Below, in pieces: positions 53,401 to 63,929 of a DNA stretch of 64,000 nt. Positions within the stretch are counted from its first letter, which is position 1. Each line of letters opens with the position of its first letter. Under the pieces are notes generated by a model that saw nothing but the letters and a program-made list of their open reading frames with translations, did no database searches and had not been told where the DNA came from. Source of the DNA: Agapetus fuscipes (lineage: Eukaryota; Arthropoda; Insecta; Trichoptera; Glossosomatidae); contig OX637344.1 of assembly GCA_951799405.1 (NCBI GenBank), positions 4,092,001 through 4,156,000 on the forward strand. Reading direction: 5' to 3'. The position numbers were made by a program, and so were the translations under genes.

Positions 53401-54819
53401 ATGAGAAGACTCCAGCCAACAGAAAAGTTGTTTTTGGAAGTGCTTTTTAGTGTCAAAGCAGGTCTCGACAATCTCTTCTTTCCCATTTCCCTTTCCAGTT
53501 TGTCCAGTAAAATTTATTTACTTTGAAATATTCCAAAAATTTCATCATTCAAACGCTTTCACATTGATGGCACTTTTTGACATTGAGTGCATTTCTAGCC
53601 TCATTTAGTCCTCGGACCTTTCTCGAGGAGTTGGACAGCTAGGAAGCCCTGGACTAGAGTGTAACTCAAGTCACAGGACAATAGAAAATAGTTTTCTTGA
53701 AGCAATAAATAAAACCGTACCTCGAGATGCTAAAATTTTATTTGCGTTGTTATCAGCTGCGACTCGTCGCGCTCTATAACTTTTTCTATAAACTTTAACG
53801 TTGACGTTTTACGTCGCAATCCTAAATTACATTACACCCAGTGACTCCACTTTGACCTCAAAACAATTTTATGTAAATTTATGCAGTGAACTGTAAGTAC
53901 CCCAAGCTCAAAACGTTCCGTGTAAACTCAATCATAGCGTTTGCAAAAAATATGTGAAAACTAAAATAGCGCCTTTGGTGAGCGTTACATTTTGTTTGGT
54001 AAAACGTTAGGTTTTGATGAGTTTAAACGTAAAATTGTATGCAGTGAACTGGTAACCGCGAAATTCAATTGCCGGGATGAGGTTGACTACCCGATATACT
54101 GAGCTAAATGAAGTGTTGTGTTTGGTTTATTTGAATTTGAAAAGTTTTATGAATGCCTTTAAAACAAAATAACTCATGAAAATGGTGGTTTAACACTCCA
54201 AATACGCTTAACTCAACTTTTTTTATTTTTTATTTTTTATTTAGGAAACAAACAGTCATTATACAAATATGATGTTAACAAAATTTAAGGGAATGTAGAC
54301 CTTGAGATCCATTGGAATATTACAATTATTAGAACTACAAGATAAAGACAATAAAAATAAAATTGAAATGAAAATAAAATAATACTAAAATAAAATCATA
54401 AAAGAGAGGGGGAAAAGAACAAGTTATCAAAAACCGTTAGCGGATTGACTGTCTAAAAGCAAATTTCTCTCACCATATTTTGAAACAAATGTAGGAAATT
54501 TGAGAAAATGTCAACATCTGAAAGATTTGTGTTTTAATGTGTCTAAAAAAGGAATTATTTGCATAGTTGGTACTGCAGATAGGAATGTGGAATGTTTGTT
54601 TGTGATGAGAGGATATTCGAGGGACTTTCAGTTAGACGTTTTCTAAAAGGAGCGATGAATTAATATGATTATTAATTATTTTGTACAGAAAAATTGCGTC
54701 TAACTTGTGAAGAAAAACGTTAGTTTATTTTGCTTTCCTTTACAACAATTCTAATCCCACGCTCACTATGTACCATTAATACTTGCATTGGCTCGAGAAT
54801 TCTGGACACACACAAACTT
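53401..54819. other. No gene; REP-S at 53898-53985
   Basis: 54200-54720 is AT-rich; its minus strand may be a decayed LINE end but no motif is firm. The REP-S copy has cgtgtaaactcaatcatagc and aaaaatatgtgaaaactaaa. Confidence 0.3.
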
Positions 54820-55125
54820 ACTTACTTAGTCAGCCACTTCTTGTCCTCTGCTGGACATAGGCCTCCCCCATATCTCTCCAGGCGTCTCTGTCCTGGGCTC
54901 CCTGCATCCAGTCACCAGCAACTCTTTTAATTTCATCTGACCATCGTGTAAGAGGCCTTCCTCTAGTTATTTTGTCTTTACAAGGTCTTCATTCTACCAC
55001 TCTTTTCGTTCATCTTTGTTCGCTCAATCTGGCTACATGCCCTGCCCACGAACACTTTTACTTTGCCACTCTTTCGAATATGTCAGTTACTCCCGATCTT
55101 CTACGTATTTCGGTACACACACTAA
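54820..55125 (-). pseudogene. LINE C-terminal fragment, other family
   Basis: Minus strand 55120-54960 gives a degraded RRSGVTDIFERVAK and VFVGRACSQIERT-type region, then the 3' end with the ctggagagatatgggggagg block. This layout is common in arthropod RTE-related LINEs. Many frameshifts. Confidence 0.55.
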
Positions 55126-55564
55126 CGCATTTATTTTAATCACTTTAAATATCAAATATTAATATCTAGCATTAAAATTACCTCAGTCATTCACAATATC
55201 ACAATATATCAACTATGCTCAACAACAGTGAAACACTTTTTGCGCGTATTTTTTTACAAAGACCTGAGCTTACCCGCAAAGCAAAATTAACTTGACGTCG
55301 AGCGAAACTTCATTATGTCGGGGTAAAGTACCGACAAGGACTTTGTTGCTGGCACCGAGAAAAGAGTAAAACATTAACGACCTTACTTTGTGGAAAAATA
55401 CATAGAGACCGCTTTCCCAGTTTCCAATGGCTCAACTCTTACAACCCTTAATGGGGTTGCAGCGATTACGGTAATAGCTGCTAGAATGTATCCAACTTAC
55501 CTTCTTTCATTTAAGTTGCAATTTTATAAAGATTTTCATTCCAAAAAAAAAAAATTGCTGTAAA
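55126..55564. other. No feature recognised
   Basis: AT-rich to 55240, then unmatched; no long frame. Confidence 0.3.
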
Positions 55565-55652
55565 ACCGATGTCCCCTTACCTGTAAAAATAGATATGTTT
55601 CACTCGGTATGTGTGATTATTTTGGGGAAATTACAATATAAGTGTAGCATTG
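55565..55652 (+). mobile_element. SINE2 3' part
   Basis: ccccttacctgtaaaaatag to aattacaatataagtgtagc; head and most of body missing. Confidence 0.6.
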
Positions 55653-55694
55653 TTGTGTTTTTCATTTTTAATAAATCATCTATTTGAGTCATAA

Positions 55695-56155
55695 TCAAAG
55701 GAGGGTTGTATGAAAAATGTTATGACTCTGGATGAAATGAAAGAAGTATGCAAGGACAGGAAGAAGTAGCGGCTAATCTGTAATGTTGATTTCTAATGTG
55801 GTTTTTTTTATTTGCTACATTTTTTGCATAGGAAATTTTTGTCTTTTTTGGATAGATTTCTTTTTAAGGTTTTGTTCTTTTTTATATTTAAATGTAATTT
55901 ATTATTCGTATTCCTTGACTTATAGGTTGGGTTTGAGGCTGACTACCCATACTGTAAACAATGGTTCACTTTGCCAATGTCACTCCTGTGTCAGGAAAGG
56001 TCGCCAAAAGTTGTAGGGTTTATGTTCATTTGAGGCTAGGATTTTATTTTTAAGTACACATTCAGCAATTGTAAGCGCGAACTACACGTGTTTGTTTGTG
56101 GGCATGCATTTGATATGAGCTTTAAATGTTAATATATATTTGCAAGTTGGATTAT
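55695..56155 (+). pseudogene. LINE-A copy: last codons and 3' UTR
   Basis: Codons for MKNVMTLDEMKEVCKDRKK precede an in-frame TAG that replaces the Trp of other copies. The 3' UTR is of the same subfamily as 50779 (ttttgcataggaaatttttg). The tail is truncated. Confidence 0.85.
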
Positions 56156-56600
56156 TTTATTTTTTTATTTAAGAAGAATAAACGGCTATATAGCCTTTTA
56201 CAACATTGCGATAAATATAAATATGTAGGTACATAAGTAGGTACTGTATCTATAGGTATAAAACTAATATATTAAAATATAACACAAATAAATGACACAT
56301 AAATAATATACAAAGATGTAAATATACGATGGTTATAAAGCAATAGAACTAACAATTTAAAAATAATAACAATAAACTTTAAAAATAGTAATGCAAAAAC
56401 CATAAACCAGTGTAAGCAATTGTTGTATACAAAAATTGTTGTAATAAACAACAAATCTTCATTATTTGATCAGGGTTGTCACAACATAATATACTAAATC
56501 AGGTGTAAAATTTGCTAAAATTAATAGAATAAACAAAAGATCATTTAAAATTTCAAGGATTTTTTTATAAAAAAAAAAATGATTTCATACAATGCAATAC
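56156..56600. other. AT-rich, no gene
   Basis: Low-complexity AT sequence with no motif-bearing frame. Confidence 0.35.
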
Positions 56601-56745
56601 AACATACAATTTACAATGTGTTGTGCAAAGAAAGAAAGAAGATGTGAAACTAAAGGTACAAAAAAAAAAAAATGTGTTGAAATGGCTTGGGCCTGCGGAA
56701 AGAATGGATGATGAGAGACCGACAAAATGCGGATACCTACATACT
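56600..56745 (+). pseudogene. LINE-A/B RT fragment at the LINE insertion site
   Basis: Encodes KNVLKWLGPAERMDDERPTK, corresponding to the 'LRWFGHLERMSDERLTKK' region of LINE-A. It breaks exactly at the poly(A) tail of the two-ORF LINE. Confidence 0.6.
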
Positions 56746-59592
56746 ATTTTTTTTTTTTTTAAATGTATAGAATCCCGTGGAGAAAATATCAACCTCCAGC
56801 TTGTTCGCCTCTCTGGGCAGTCGCTGAAAAGGCGAGTAATACTGGTAGTTCACGGCACAGTCTGCCACATCAAAAGTATCCACGTTACGCGTGTTCCTTA
56901 TTGGGACACGGAAATTAATTTTTGATAGGAGTTGGGGTGCGTCGGTCAAGCCATTAATGAGTTTGTATAGAAAAACCATGTCAGCAGCACTTCTCCGAGC
57001 CGAGAGCGGTGCAAGTTTATACGATTCTCGGAGTTGGTTATAATTGATATCCGAGATGGGTATTCCGAGTTTGAAGTTGATAAAGCGAAGTAGTTTGTTT
57101 TGTACCTTTTCTATACTACGTATATGTACCTGGTAGTGAGGAGACCACAACACGGAGTTATACTCCAGCAATGGCCTCACCAAACTCGTAAAAATATAAA
57201 TAAAGGTGTGCACGTTATAAAATTTTTCACACAGTCGTAAGGAAAATCCTAATGTTCTGAGTGCCCTATCCACAGTTGCCTTTATGTGTGGTACAAATGT
57301 TAATCCCGCGTCCAACAATACTCCCAAATCTTTGATTTGCGCAACCGACATAAGCTGTGTACCATCAATCGAGTAAGGGTACACCGTGGGATTCTTAATT
57401 TTGTGGAAACGCATTACTTGACATTTTTCTATGTTTAAAGTTAAATCATTCTTCACAAACCAGTTATAAAGTACGTCAATATTTCTTTGTAATATCTCGC
57501 AGTCACCAATACAGTTAACCACTCTGTAAATTTTCAAGTCATCAGCAAACATGACAAATCTCACCCCGTCAAACCCGCTCAGGAGATCATTGACAAATAT
57601 ATTAAACAAAATGGGTCCGAGATGTGAGCCCTGCGGCACACCGCTCTTCGCCAAAAAAGGAGATGAAACAACGCCCGACACACAAACCCTAAGTTCCCTT
57701 TCAGCAAGATAGCTCGAAAACCACGCAAGGAGTGCACCATCAATACCAAGAGAAAGAAGCTTTGCCAACAATATTGTATGGGAGACGCGGTCAAACGCCT
57801 TGGAGTAGTCTGTATATACACAGTCCGTCTGACTCCTGGTAACAAAAGCATCCATGATATCACAATGAAATTCCAAAAGGTTTGTCAAGGTCGATCGGTT
57901 TTGCACAAAACCATGCTGTTGGTCCGATATAACGAGTGCTAAGTCACTCTTAATCTTACCGAGAAGAATACATTCGAACAACTTCGGTATGCAGGATTGT
58001 ATACATATTGGGCGATAGCTAGTGACATCAGATTTATCTCCCTTTTTGAAAATTGGAATAATGTGGCTAGATTTCCAAGCTGTTGGAAAAATTCCCAATT
58101 CAATAGATTTATTAAATATTTTTTGTAAAATCCAACACATAACATTTGAGCAATTCTTAATAAAAACAGGCGGCAGTTGATCAGGACCTGCAGATTTATT
58201 AGTATCCAGCGAATCAATACCACGCTGCACGTCCGACACGGAAAATATCACACGCGCGATATGAACTCGATCAGTCAGCGGGAGCGCCGGAGTGTTGACA
58301 CCTATGAGAACGTCCTCGTAGATTGACAGGAAATATTTTCTAAATAAGTCCACTACATCACTCACGCTATTGGCAGACCTGTCATTGAAATACATTATTT
58401 TCGGGTAATCGCTATGATCGTCTTTTAAAGATTTGGCAAGTTTATACAAATTCACGGAGGTTCCTGGTAACTGACTCTCTATGTTTCTATAAAATTCACG
58501 TTTTAGCGCTGCTGAAAGCACCTGGCACTCCTTTCTTACCCTACTGAATGCTTCGTAGTCACTGGGGTCCCCAGTTGCCTTATACTGGGCATGCAATCTT
58601 TTTTTCAAACTAATCTTATCAACAAGTTCGCGTGTGAACCATTTGGGGTAGTTCCCCCATGGTGGCCGTTTGATAGGCACAAAATCGTGAACGGAACTAT
58701 TTATAACGTTGTAAAATTGTGACACAATTTCATTTACGTCGGTATTTGTATCAAGGAAAGACCAATCAACCTCATTAAGATGGTTATTTATGACGTCGTA
58801 GTCACAAGTTTTGAAGTTTTTTGTAATTCTTTCCGGCAAGGACTCCCTTTCATAATTCACAATAAAATCTATCTCTAATGGGGGGTGATGGGCATCAGCC
58901 GGCAGGATGATCTCCGCGGCTGTGGAAACATTAAGACCATCAATATCTGTAAATATTAAGTCCAGTAATCGGTTTAAACTGTTACGTACCAGATTACACT
59001 GAACCAAACCAAGGAACGAGGACATGTTTTTAATTTCGGCGGTACACTCATCATCCATCACCGCATTGGCCTCACACTCACACCATTCGGCACCCGGCAA
59101 ATTGTAGTCCCCAGCAACCAAGATTTTAGCGTCTGGATATTTAAAACGGATTCTTTCCATATCTTTACAATGATTGGAGTAGGATTCAGAGTCTGAACCT
59201 GGCGGAATATATACGCAAGCCACAATTAAAATTCCAATCGGGAGAATGATTTTAACAAATATTTGCTCCAATGAAGTGTTCAGACATTTTATTATACAGG
59301 ACCTGAACCTATTGGCAACGCAGATCATAACACCTCCTCCCCTGGACTTGCCACTATCTTTACGATCACGATCTCTCCTATACACACAGTAACGGTCAAA
59401 ACCAAGTTCTCCGTCACGCACACCTTCATTCAACCAGGTTTCCGTAAAAAACAATATATCATATGAAGTTAAAGATGCACTAATAGATAATTCAGATAGT
59501 TTTGTGTTTACTCCACGGACGTTCTGATAGTAGGCAGTTGCGCCGATTCTCCTGGTAAGTTTTTTCGGAGCTTTACAATCTTTGGAATTGAA
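56737..59592 (-). CDS. LINE ORF2: endonuclease-reverse transcriptase (CR1/jockey superclade)
   Basis: About 951 open codons. Upstream of a TTG at 59454 the frame continues with YYQNVRGVNTKLSEL, the start of the AP endonuclease, so the real protein begins further upstream. Counting from 59454: TETW (5), AGDYNLPGAEW (114), DAHHPPLEI (187); RT 420-680 with GPDQLPPVFIKN, SYRPICIQSCIPKLFE, YTDYSKAFDRVSH (548), SGVPQGSHLGPILFN (604) and FADDLKIY (636); then a C-terminal region ending in FSTGFYTF. No ATG precedes the endonuclease motifs. Frame is -1 relative to ORF1, overlapping it by 82 bases. Uninterrupted, so apparently young. Confidence 0.95.
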   Translation of the reverse strand, partial: FNSKDCKAPKKLTRRIGATAYYQNVRGVNTKLSELSISASLTSYDILFFTETWLNEGVRDGELGFDRYCVYRRDRDRKDSGKSRGGGVMICVANRFRSCIIKCLNTSLEQIFVKIILPIGILIVACVYIPPGSDSESYSNHCKDMERIRFKYPDAKILVAGDYNLPGAEWCECEANAVMDDECTAEIKNMSSFLGLVQCNLVRNSLNRLLDLIFTDIDGLNVSTAAEIILPADAHHPPLEIDFIVNYERESLPERITKNFKTCDYDVINNHLNEVDWSFLDTNTDVNEIVSQFYNVINSSVHDFVPIKRPPWGNYPKWFTRELVDKISLKKRLHAQYKATGDPSDYEAFSRVRKECQVLSAALKREFYRNIESQLPGTSVNLYKLAKSLKDDHSDYPKIMYFNDRSANSVSDVVDLFRKYFLSIYEDVLIGVNTPALPLTDRVHIARVIFSVSDVQRGIDSLDTNKSAGPDQLPPVFIKNCSNVMCWILQKIFNKSIELGIFPTAWKSSHIIPIFKKGDKSDVTSYRPICIQSCIPKLFECILLGKIKSDLALVISDQQHGFVQNRSTLTNLLEFHCDIMDAFVTRSQTDCVYTDYSKAFDRVSHTILLAKLLSLGIDGALLAWFSSYLAERELRVCVSGVVSSPFLAKSGVPQGSHLGPILFNIFVNDLLSGFDGVRFVMFADDLKIYRVVNCIGDCEILQRNIDVLYNWFVKNDLTLNIEKCQVMRFHKIKNPTVYPYSIDGTQLMSVAQIKDLGVLLDAGLTFVPHIKATVDRALRTLGFSLRLCEKFYNVHTFIYIFTSLVRPLLEYNSVLWSPHYQVHIRSIEKVQNKLLRFINFKLGIPISDINYNQLRESYKLAPLSARRSAADMVFLYKLINGLTDAPQLLSKINFRVPIRNTRNVDTFDVADCAVNYQYYSPFQRLPREANKLEVDIFSTGFYTFKKKKNSM

Positions 59593-60254
59593 TCAAAGAA
59601 TTTCACCGTCAGCTCCTCCTCACCAGCCATTCGCCTCTCTTCGACTTCATTCCATAGACCCCGTAGATGTTCCCTCTGTGAGACAGTCAGATCAGCTTTA
59701 GCACGCACACCATCGCCAAGAAGCCTATTATTACGCAGCACATATCTGGCCTCCGAAGAATCAGCAAAGGAAACTTTAACAGGCCTTACTTTGTCAGCCA
59801 CCACTCTTCCAACTCTGGATACCTTGATACAATCCGTTTTGACTTCATCGAACTTACTGACGATATTCATGACAGTGTTGCGGTCATCATTCAGTCGCTG
59901 CACCTGGGTAGAGGCCGCGCTTTCTGGAATATTCATCAACATTACATTCTTAGATTTTTCACGTCGTTCCTCGAGTTCGCTAATCGCATCGAAGATAGAA
60001 TTATGCTTTGAGTCCTCCGACTCGCCCATTGAAATGGGCTTACTCTTGAATGTCTGCAATTCCGCTTCCATTTTGCCGGTTAAAACTCCAATCAGGGACA
60101 TCGTTCTTGCCAGTCCCGCCGTCGTGGGTAGCAATTTAGAAGTCAACTCCTTAACTGCCTTCACTGCAGAATTATTGCCATTTATTAGCGCCAGTTGCAT
60201 GGTATTCAAAAGGTTTGATGCCTCCGTTATTAGTTGAACAACGTTTGATTCCAT
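59508..60254 (-). CDS. LINE ORF1 (RNA-binding/coiled-coil type)
   Basis: 248 codons from ATG at 60254. A helical N-terminal half (residues 1-90) is followed by a charged segment ISELEERREKSKNVMLMNIP, and a region NVMLMNIPES ... KVSRVGR ... VKVSFADSSEARYVLRN that fits the RRM-like domain of CR1/L2/jockey ORF1 proteins. There is no CCHC knuckle. The likely role is binding LINE RNA in the ribonucleoprotein. The stop (TAA at 59510-59508) lies inside ORF2. Confidence 0.9.
   Translation of the reverse strand: MESNVVQLITEASNLLNTMQLALINGNNSAVKAVKELTSKLLPTTAGLARTMSLIGVLTGKMEAELQTFKSKPISMGESEDSKHNSIFDAISELEERREKSKNVMLMNIPESAASTQVQRLNDDRNTVMNIVSKFDEVKTDCIKVSRVGRVVADKVRPVKVSFADSSEARYVLRNNRLLGDGVRAKADLTVSQREHLRGLWNEVEERRMAGEEELTVKFFDSIPKIVKLRKNLPGESAQLPTIRTSVE
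59559..59565 (-). promoter_or_regulatory. Putative -1 frameshift heptamer
   Basis: The minus strand reads A AAA AAC in the ORF1 frame (codons CGA AAA AAC). This is a canonical slippery heptamer, and slipping back one base enters the ORF2 frame. A downstream pseudoknot or strong stem could not be confirmed by eye. Confidence 0.6.
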
Positions 60255-61867
60255 TGTTAAAAATCGTTGGACAAGAGGGAAAAAAAGAAGTTACTTGTAA
60301 TTATAATATTTTTTTTTTTTCTCACGGGTTATTTAAGTTTTATATTATTTAAGTATAATATTATTGTTTTATGTCACAGGTACAATTTATTTGATTATTG
60401 TGTTTATTTTTATTTATCCCAATTGCAGTGACAGCCCTGCTACAAAGTCTTCAGCAATAATATAAGCAATTATGTTTATTGGCTGCAATTTATTGGACAG
60501 ATTTGCAAAAATAGTCCTTATTGATATTACAAGCGATGAAACATTTATTTTTAATTTGAAAAAAAAACACACAAGCAGCAGTCAGAGAGAACCGCGAACA
60601 ATTTGTGATAAAAAATTGAGTTAGCTTTACACTGTAAACACCAATATACTTCACGCAATTCAGTTATTACAGATATTTTTAATTATTTATTAGCCAGCAA
60701 AAATTTGGAGTGCACTACTTATGATATCCAATGTATATCCAATATTATAGATTCTTATTATTACTATAGATCTACCATTTAAAAAAAGAACATAACGAAA
60801 GACGTGGTTTTCTTTAGTATTCCGGACACATTGTCGTCTACAAAACTTATTGTTTAAAGTTGCGTAGAATAAGTAGGTCTTGCCTTAGCAGATTTTTTAC
60901 AATATTCTTAGATATTTTATATTCAAAACAATGTAAGTATTTTGCAATTATTTTTTTACACAAATACATAATACGAAAAGTTATAAAAATAAATTAAAAA
61001 AACAAAGGGTGCTATTTTTACAAATACATAAGTTAAAAAAGTTTCTGAATCTTTCAAAATTACATTTTTTAAGCCCTGTGAATTTTTGACACGACGCTTG
61101 ACAAAGGTTATAAGCATTTCACAACAGAAGATAATCTGTTTGAGCTATGAACTGGTGACAACGTAGATCAGTGGCTCTCAACCTTTCATCAACTTACGAC
61201 CGCCATGAGTATTTTCTAAGGCCAGAGCCCCTTTAATTGCTTTATTATCATGACCTAAGAGACCGTAATGACCAATAAGGAACATAAACTATTATTGAAT
61301 CATAGCACATTTTAATCAATATATATAATATTTTAAAATTAAACAGTATATTTGAAATAAGTCTAAGTGATTTATTAGCTGCATCTTGGTATCCCATACA
61401 ATTCACATAGTACGTTGGATTTTTAATTTAATATTGTTATGTAAAGAACAAAGACATTTAAATGTTATATAGGTAGGTGTATTAGTTATAGCTGATGAGA
61501 GGTGGAGTAATTATTATGGTACCTAAGGTAAAGAGACATTTAATTATGTACCTACTCGAAGCTGGTAGAAGTCCGTCGTTCTGGAATGTTCCAGCAAAAT
61601 TGGCTTCTAGTAACTACTATCGCTTCAATATAAAAAGCTGCAGGCAGCTTGTAGGAGTCAGTCTAGATACGACGGTCTGCTTTTGAACAAGAAAGACATT
61701 GTAAGTGAACACCAACTGTGAATAAATGTAAATTGCTAAACCATAAATGTGAATGGTTAAGAATAAATATAAATTGTTAAATAAATCTAAGTGTAAAATT
61801 CATATCCTGTAAAGAAGACCATTTTTTTTAAATTTAAAAACTGTTTGAACCCTAAAAACACAACAAT
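60255..61867. other. No gene; hAT-like end at about 61171
   Basis: 60255-60300 is the short 5' UTR of the LINE. cagtggctctcaacctttca at 61171 resembles a hAT (Charlie-type) terminus; the matching right end is not seen. The remainder is AT-rich, with a 63-codon frame at 61495 lacking motifs. Confidence 0.35.
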
Positions 61868-61869
61868 AT

Positions 61870-62266
61870 CTATAATCCAAGTTGCAAAGATATATCGACA
61901 TTTACGGCTCATATTTTGTGCATGCCAACAAGCACCACATGTATATTCGCGCTTACACATGCTGCATGTGTGCATACAAAATAAACCAAACCTCACATGA
62001 ACATAAACTTTGCAACTCCTGCTGCCTTTCCCTGAAACCGGCAATTGGCAAAAGTGAACCAAGTTTTACCAAACAACACCTTCTCTCAGGGTCAGTCTCC
62101 TCTCCACTAACCCACGCCCTGTATATCCATCCCATCCGGGGATTTGTCACAGGACTCGTATGCAAAAGTTATATGAGATGCGAGTGGCAGAAGGCCCTCC
62201 CGTGAAGGTACACTTTCTCAAGTTTTACCAGCATGACCAGCCTCATACCAATCTATTAGTCAAGGA
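61870..62266 (-). mobile_element. LINE-A 3' end split by a small insertion
   Basis: Divergent subfamily with TTATAGA-type tail. The halves 61870-62071 and 62220-62266 are separated by 62072-62219, flanked by the 11-bp duplication aagttttacca. Confidence 0.7.
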
Positions 62267-62961
62267 ACTTATGGTTGATTCAAATGAGCACAACGATTAT
62301 AACATTTAATTTTAAGCAAAGTACATATTATGCAGTTCGGTTCTAGAATCTAGATAAATGAATATAACTTAAATATTGTCCTAAGCCCCTAAAACATATT
62401 TTTAACCGGATGTAACACTTCGAGCTACAACAAAAAGTGACTAATTTACACGCACAGTAGACGGCAGTTTGTAGCTTAATGTATGGCAGAGATGAGCGCA
62501 TCGTTTAAGCTGCATGATTATTTTTTTTCTACAAAAATCGTCTCAAAAACGATTTCCTACTCTCTCAGTTTGACCGCTATAGTATTAAATGCCTTTTAAA
62601 ATAAACTATCCAATGTTTCATGAATTGTTTTTATGCTTGCTGCGTGACCATCCCAAAAAAAAAACTGTCTGCCCGCAGAGTTACAAGGTTCAGCACCACT
62701 GGCTTTGATAGATGAAGACTATCTTTGTCCCCTAACAATCTAAATCTCCCTCAAGGCGCGACGTCCAGAGACAAAATATACTGATTTGTTTTTGACCAGA
62801 ACATCAGTGTCTTGTTTTAAAGAATATTTATAATCAAAGTTCTAAAAAATAAAGACATACATATGTGTTAAAAATGAAAAGCTTTGAATCATAAAAAAAA
62901 CTTATTTAATTTGTTGACTAAAATGTTATTTTTGTGTCATATGTTATATTAAAATGTTATA
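62267..62961. other. No feature recognised
   Basis: AT-rich and unmatched; no frame over 60 codons with a motif. Confidence 0.3.
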
Positions 62962-63214
62962 TTCCTTGACTTATAGGTTGGTATGCGGCTGACCATCCAT
63001 GTAGTAGAAAATGGTTCACTTTACCAATGTCACCCCTGTTTCAGGGAAGGACGGCAAGAGTTGCAGAGTGTATGTCCATTTGAGATTTGGTTTTAATGAT
63101 GAAGATTCACATGCGGCATGTGCAAGCGCAAACTTCTACCTACGTGTCTGCTTGTGAGAATGCATATAATGTGAATCCTCAATGTTACATATCTTTGCTA
63201 CTTAGATTAGATTA
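62962..63214 (+). mobile_element. LINE-A 3' end
   Basis: Complete unit with intact ccctgtttcaggg and cacatgcggcatgtg hairpins and a GATTA tail. Confidence 0.85.
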
Positions 63215-63339
63215 GATGATAGCACTGTGAAAAAAAAAATACTATGGATCATAGATATGTTCAGCCTCAAGCCAACCTACAAGATATGTACACAAAAACA
63301 AACATAAAACTATAAATTGGATTGACTCTCTGTACATGC

Positions 63340-63592
63340 TAAATTAAACAGGCTAAAATGGGCCGGACATATTGTGCAGAGAATGCCGTCTTCACGGGTA
63401 CCAGAAAGGATCCTTGAGGGACATCCGGGTGGGAAAAGAAGAGTTGGCAGACCTAGGCTGAGATGGGAGGATGAGGTGAGGAAGGACGCAAACCAACTAC
63501 TGCAGGTGACAGACTGGAAAGCCGCAGCGGTAGGCAGGAGGAGTTGGAGGCGAAGGCTGATGGAGGCCAAGGGGAGATATGAGTTGTAGAGA
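63340..63592 (+). pseudogene. LINE C-terminal fragment, other family
   Basis: Encodes LKWAGHIVQRMPSSRVPERI, GHPGGKRRVGRPRLRWEDEV and RKDANQLLQVTDWKAAAVGR, ending in a stop at about 63587. The G(K)RRVGRPRLRWED motif is typical of the extreme C terminus of arthropod RTE-type LINEs. Confidence 0.7.
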
Positions 63593-63672
63593 ATCGAAGA
63601 AGAAAAAGATAAAATAGACTGTAAAATTTTCCTTCGATGAAAAATATTCTTCATAATGAAGACACATTTTCC

Positions 63673-63929
63673 AATCTAATCTAATCTAATCTAAGCTGCA
63701 AAGATATATATCATTTAAGATTTATATTAAAAGCATTCCCACAAGCAGATATGTATAATTTCGCGCTAACACATGCCGCATGTGGACCTACAATATAAAA
63801 ACCCAATCTCAAATGAACATAAGCCTTGCAACTCTTGCCGTCCTTCCCTGAAACAGGGGTGACATTGGCAAAGTGAACCAATTTTTTACAGTATGGGTGG
63901 TCAGCCGCATAACAACCTATAAGTCAAGG
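63673..63929 (-). mobile_element. LINE-A 3' end
   Basis: Tail (CTAAT)4 on the plus strand. Both hairpins intact. Nearly identical to 2514-2772. Confidence 0.85.

Noticed and set aside
59521..59558. Downstream stem-loop or pseudoknot to support frameshifting
   Set aside because: Only a weak GGC/GCC pairing could be found by eye, so no structure is claimed.
59791..60237. 148-codon plus-strand frame opposite LINE ORF1
   Set aside because: Antisense shadow; no motif, and ORF1 on the other strand has the expected domain pattern.
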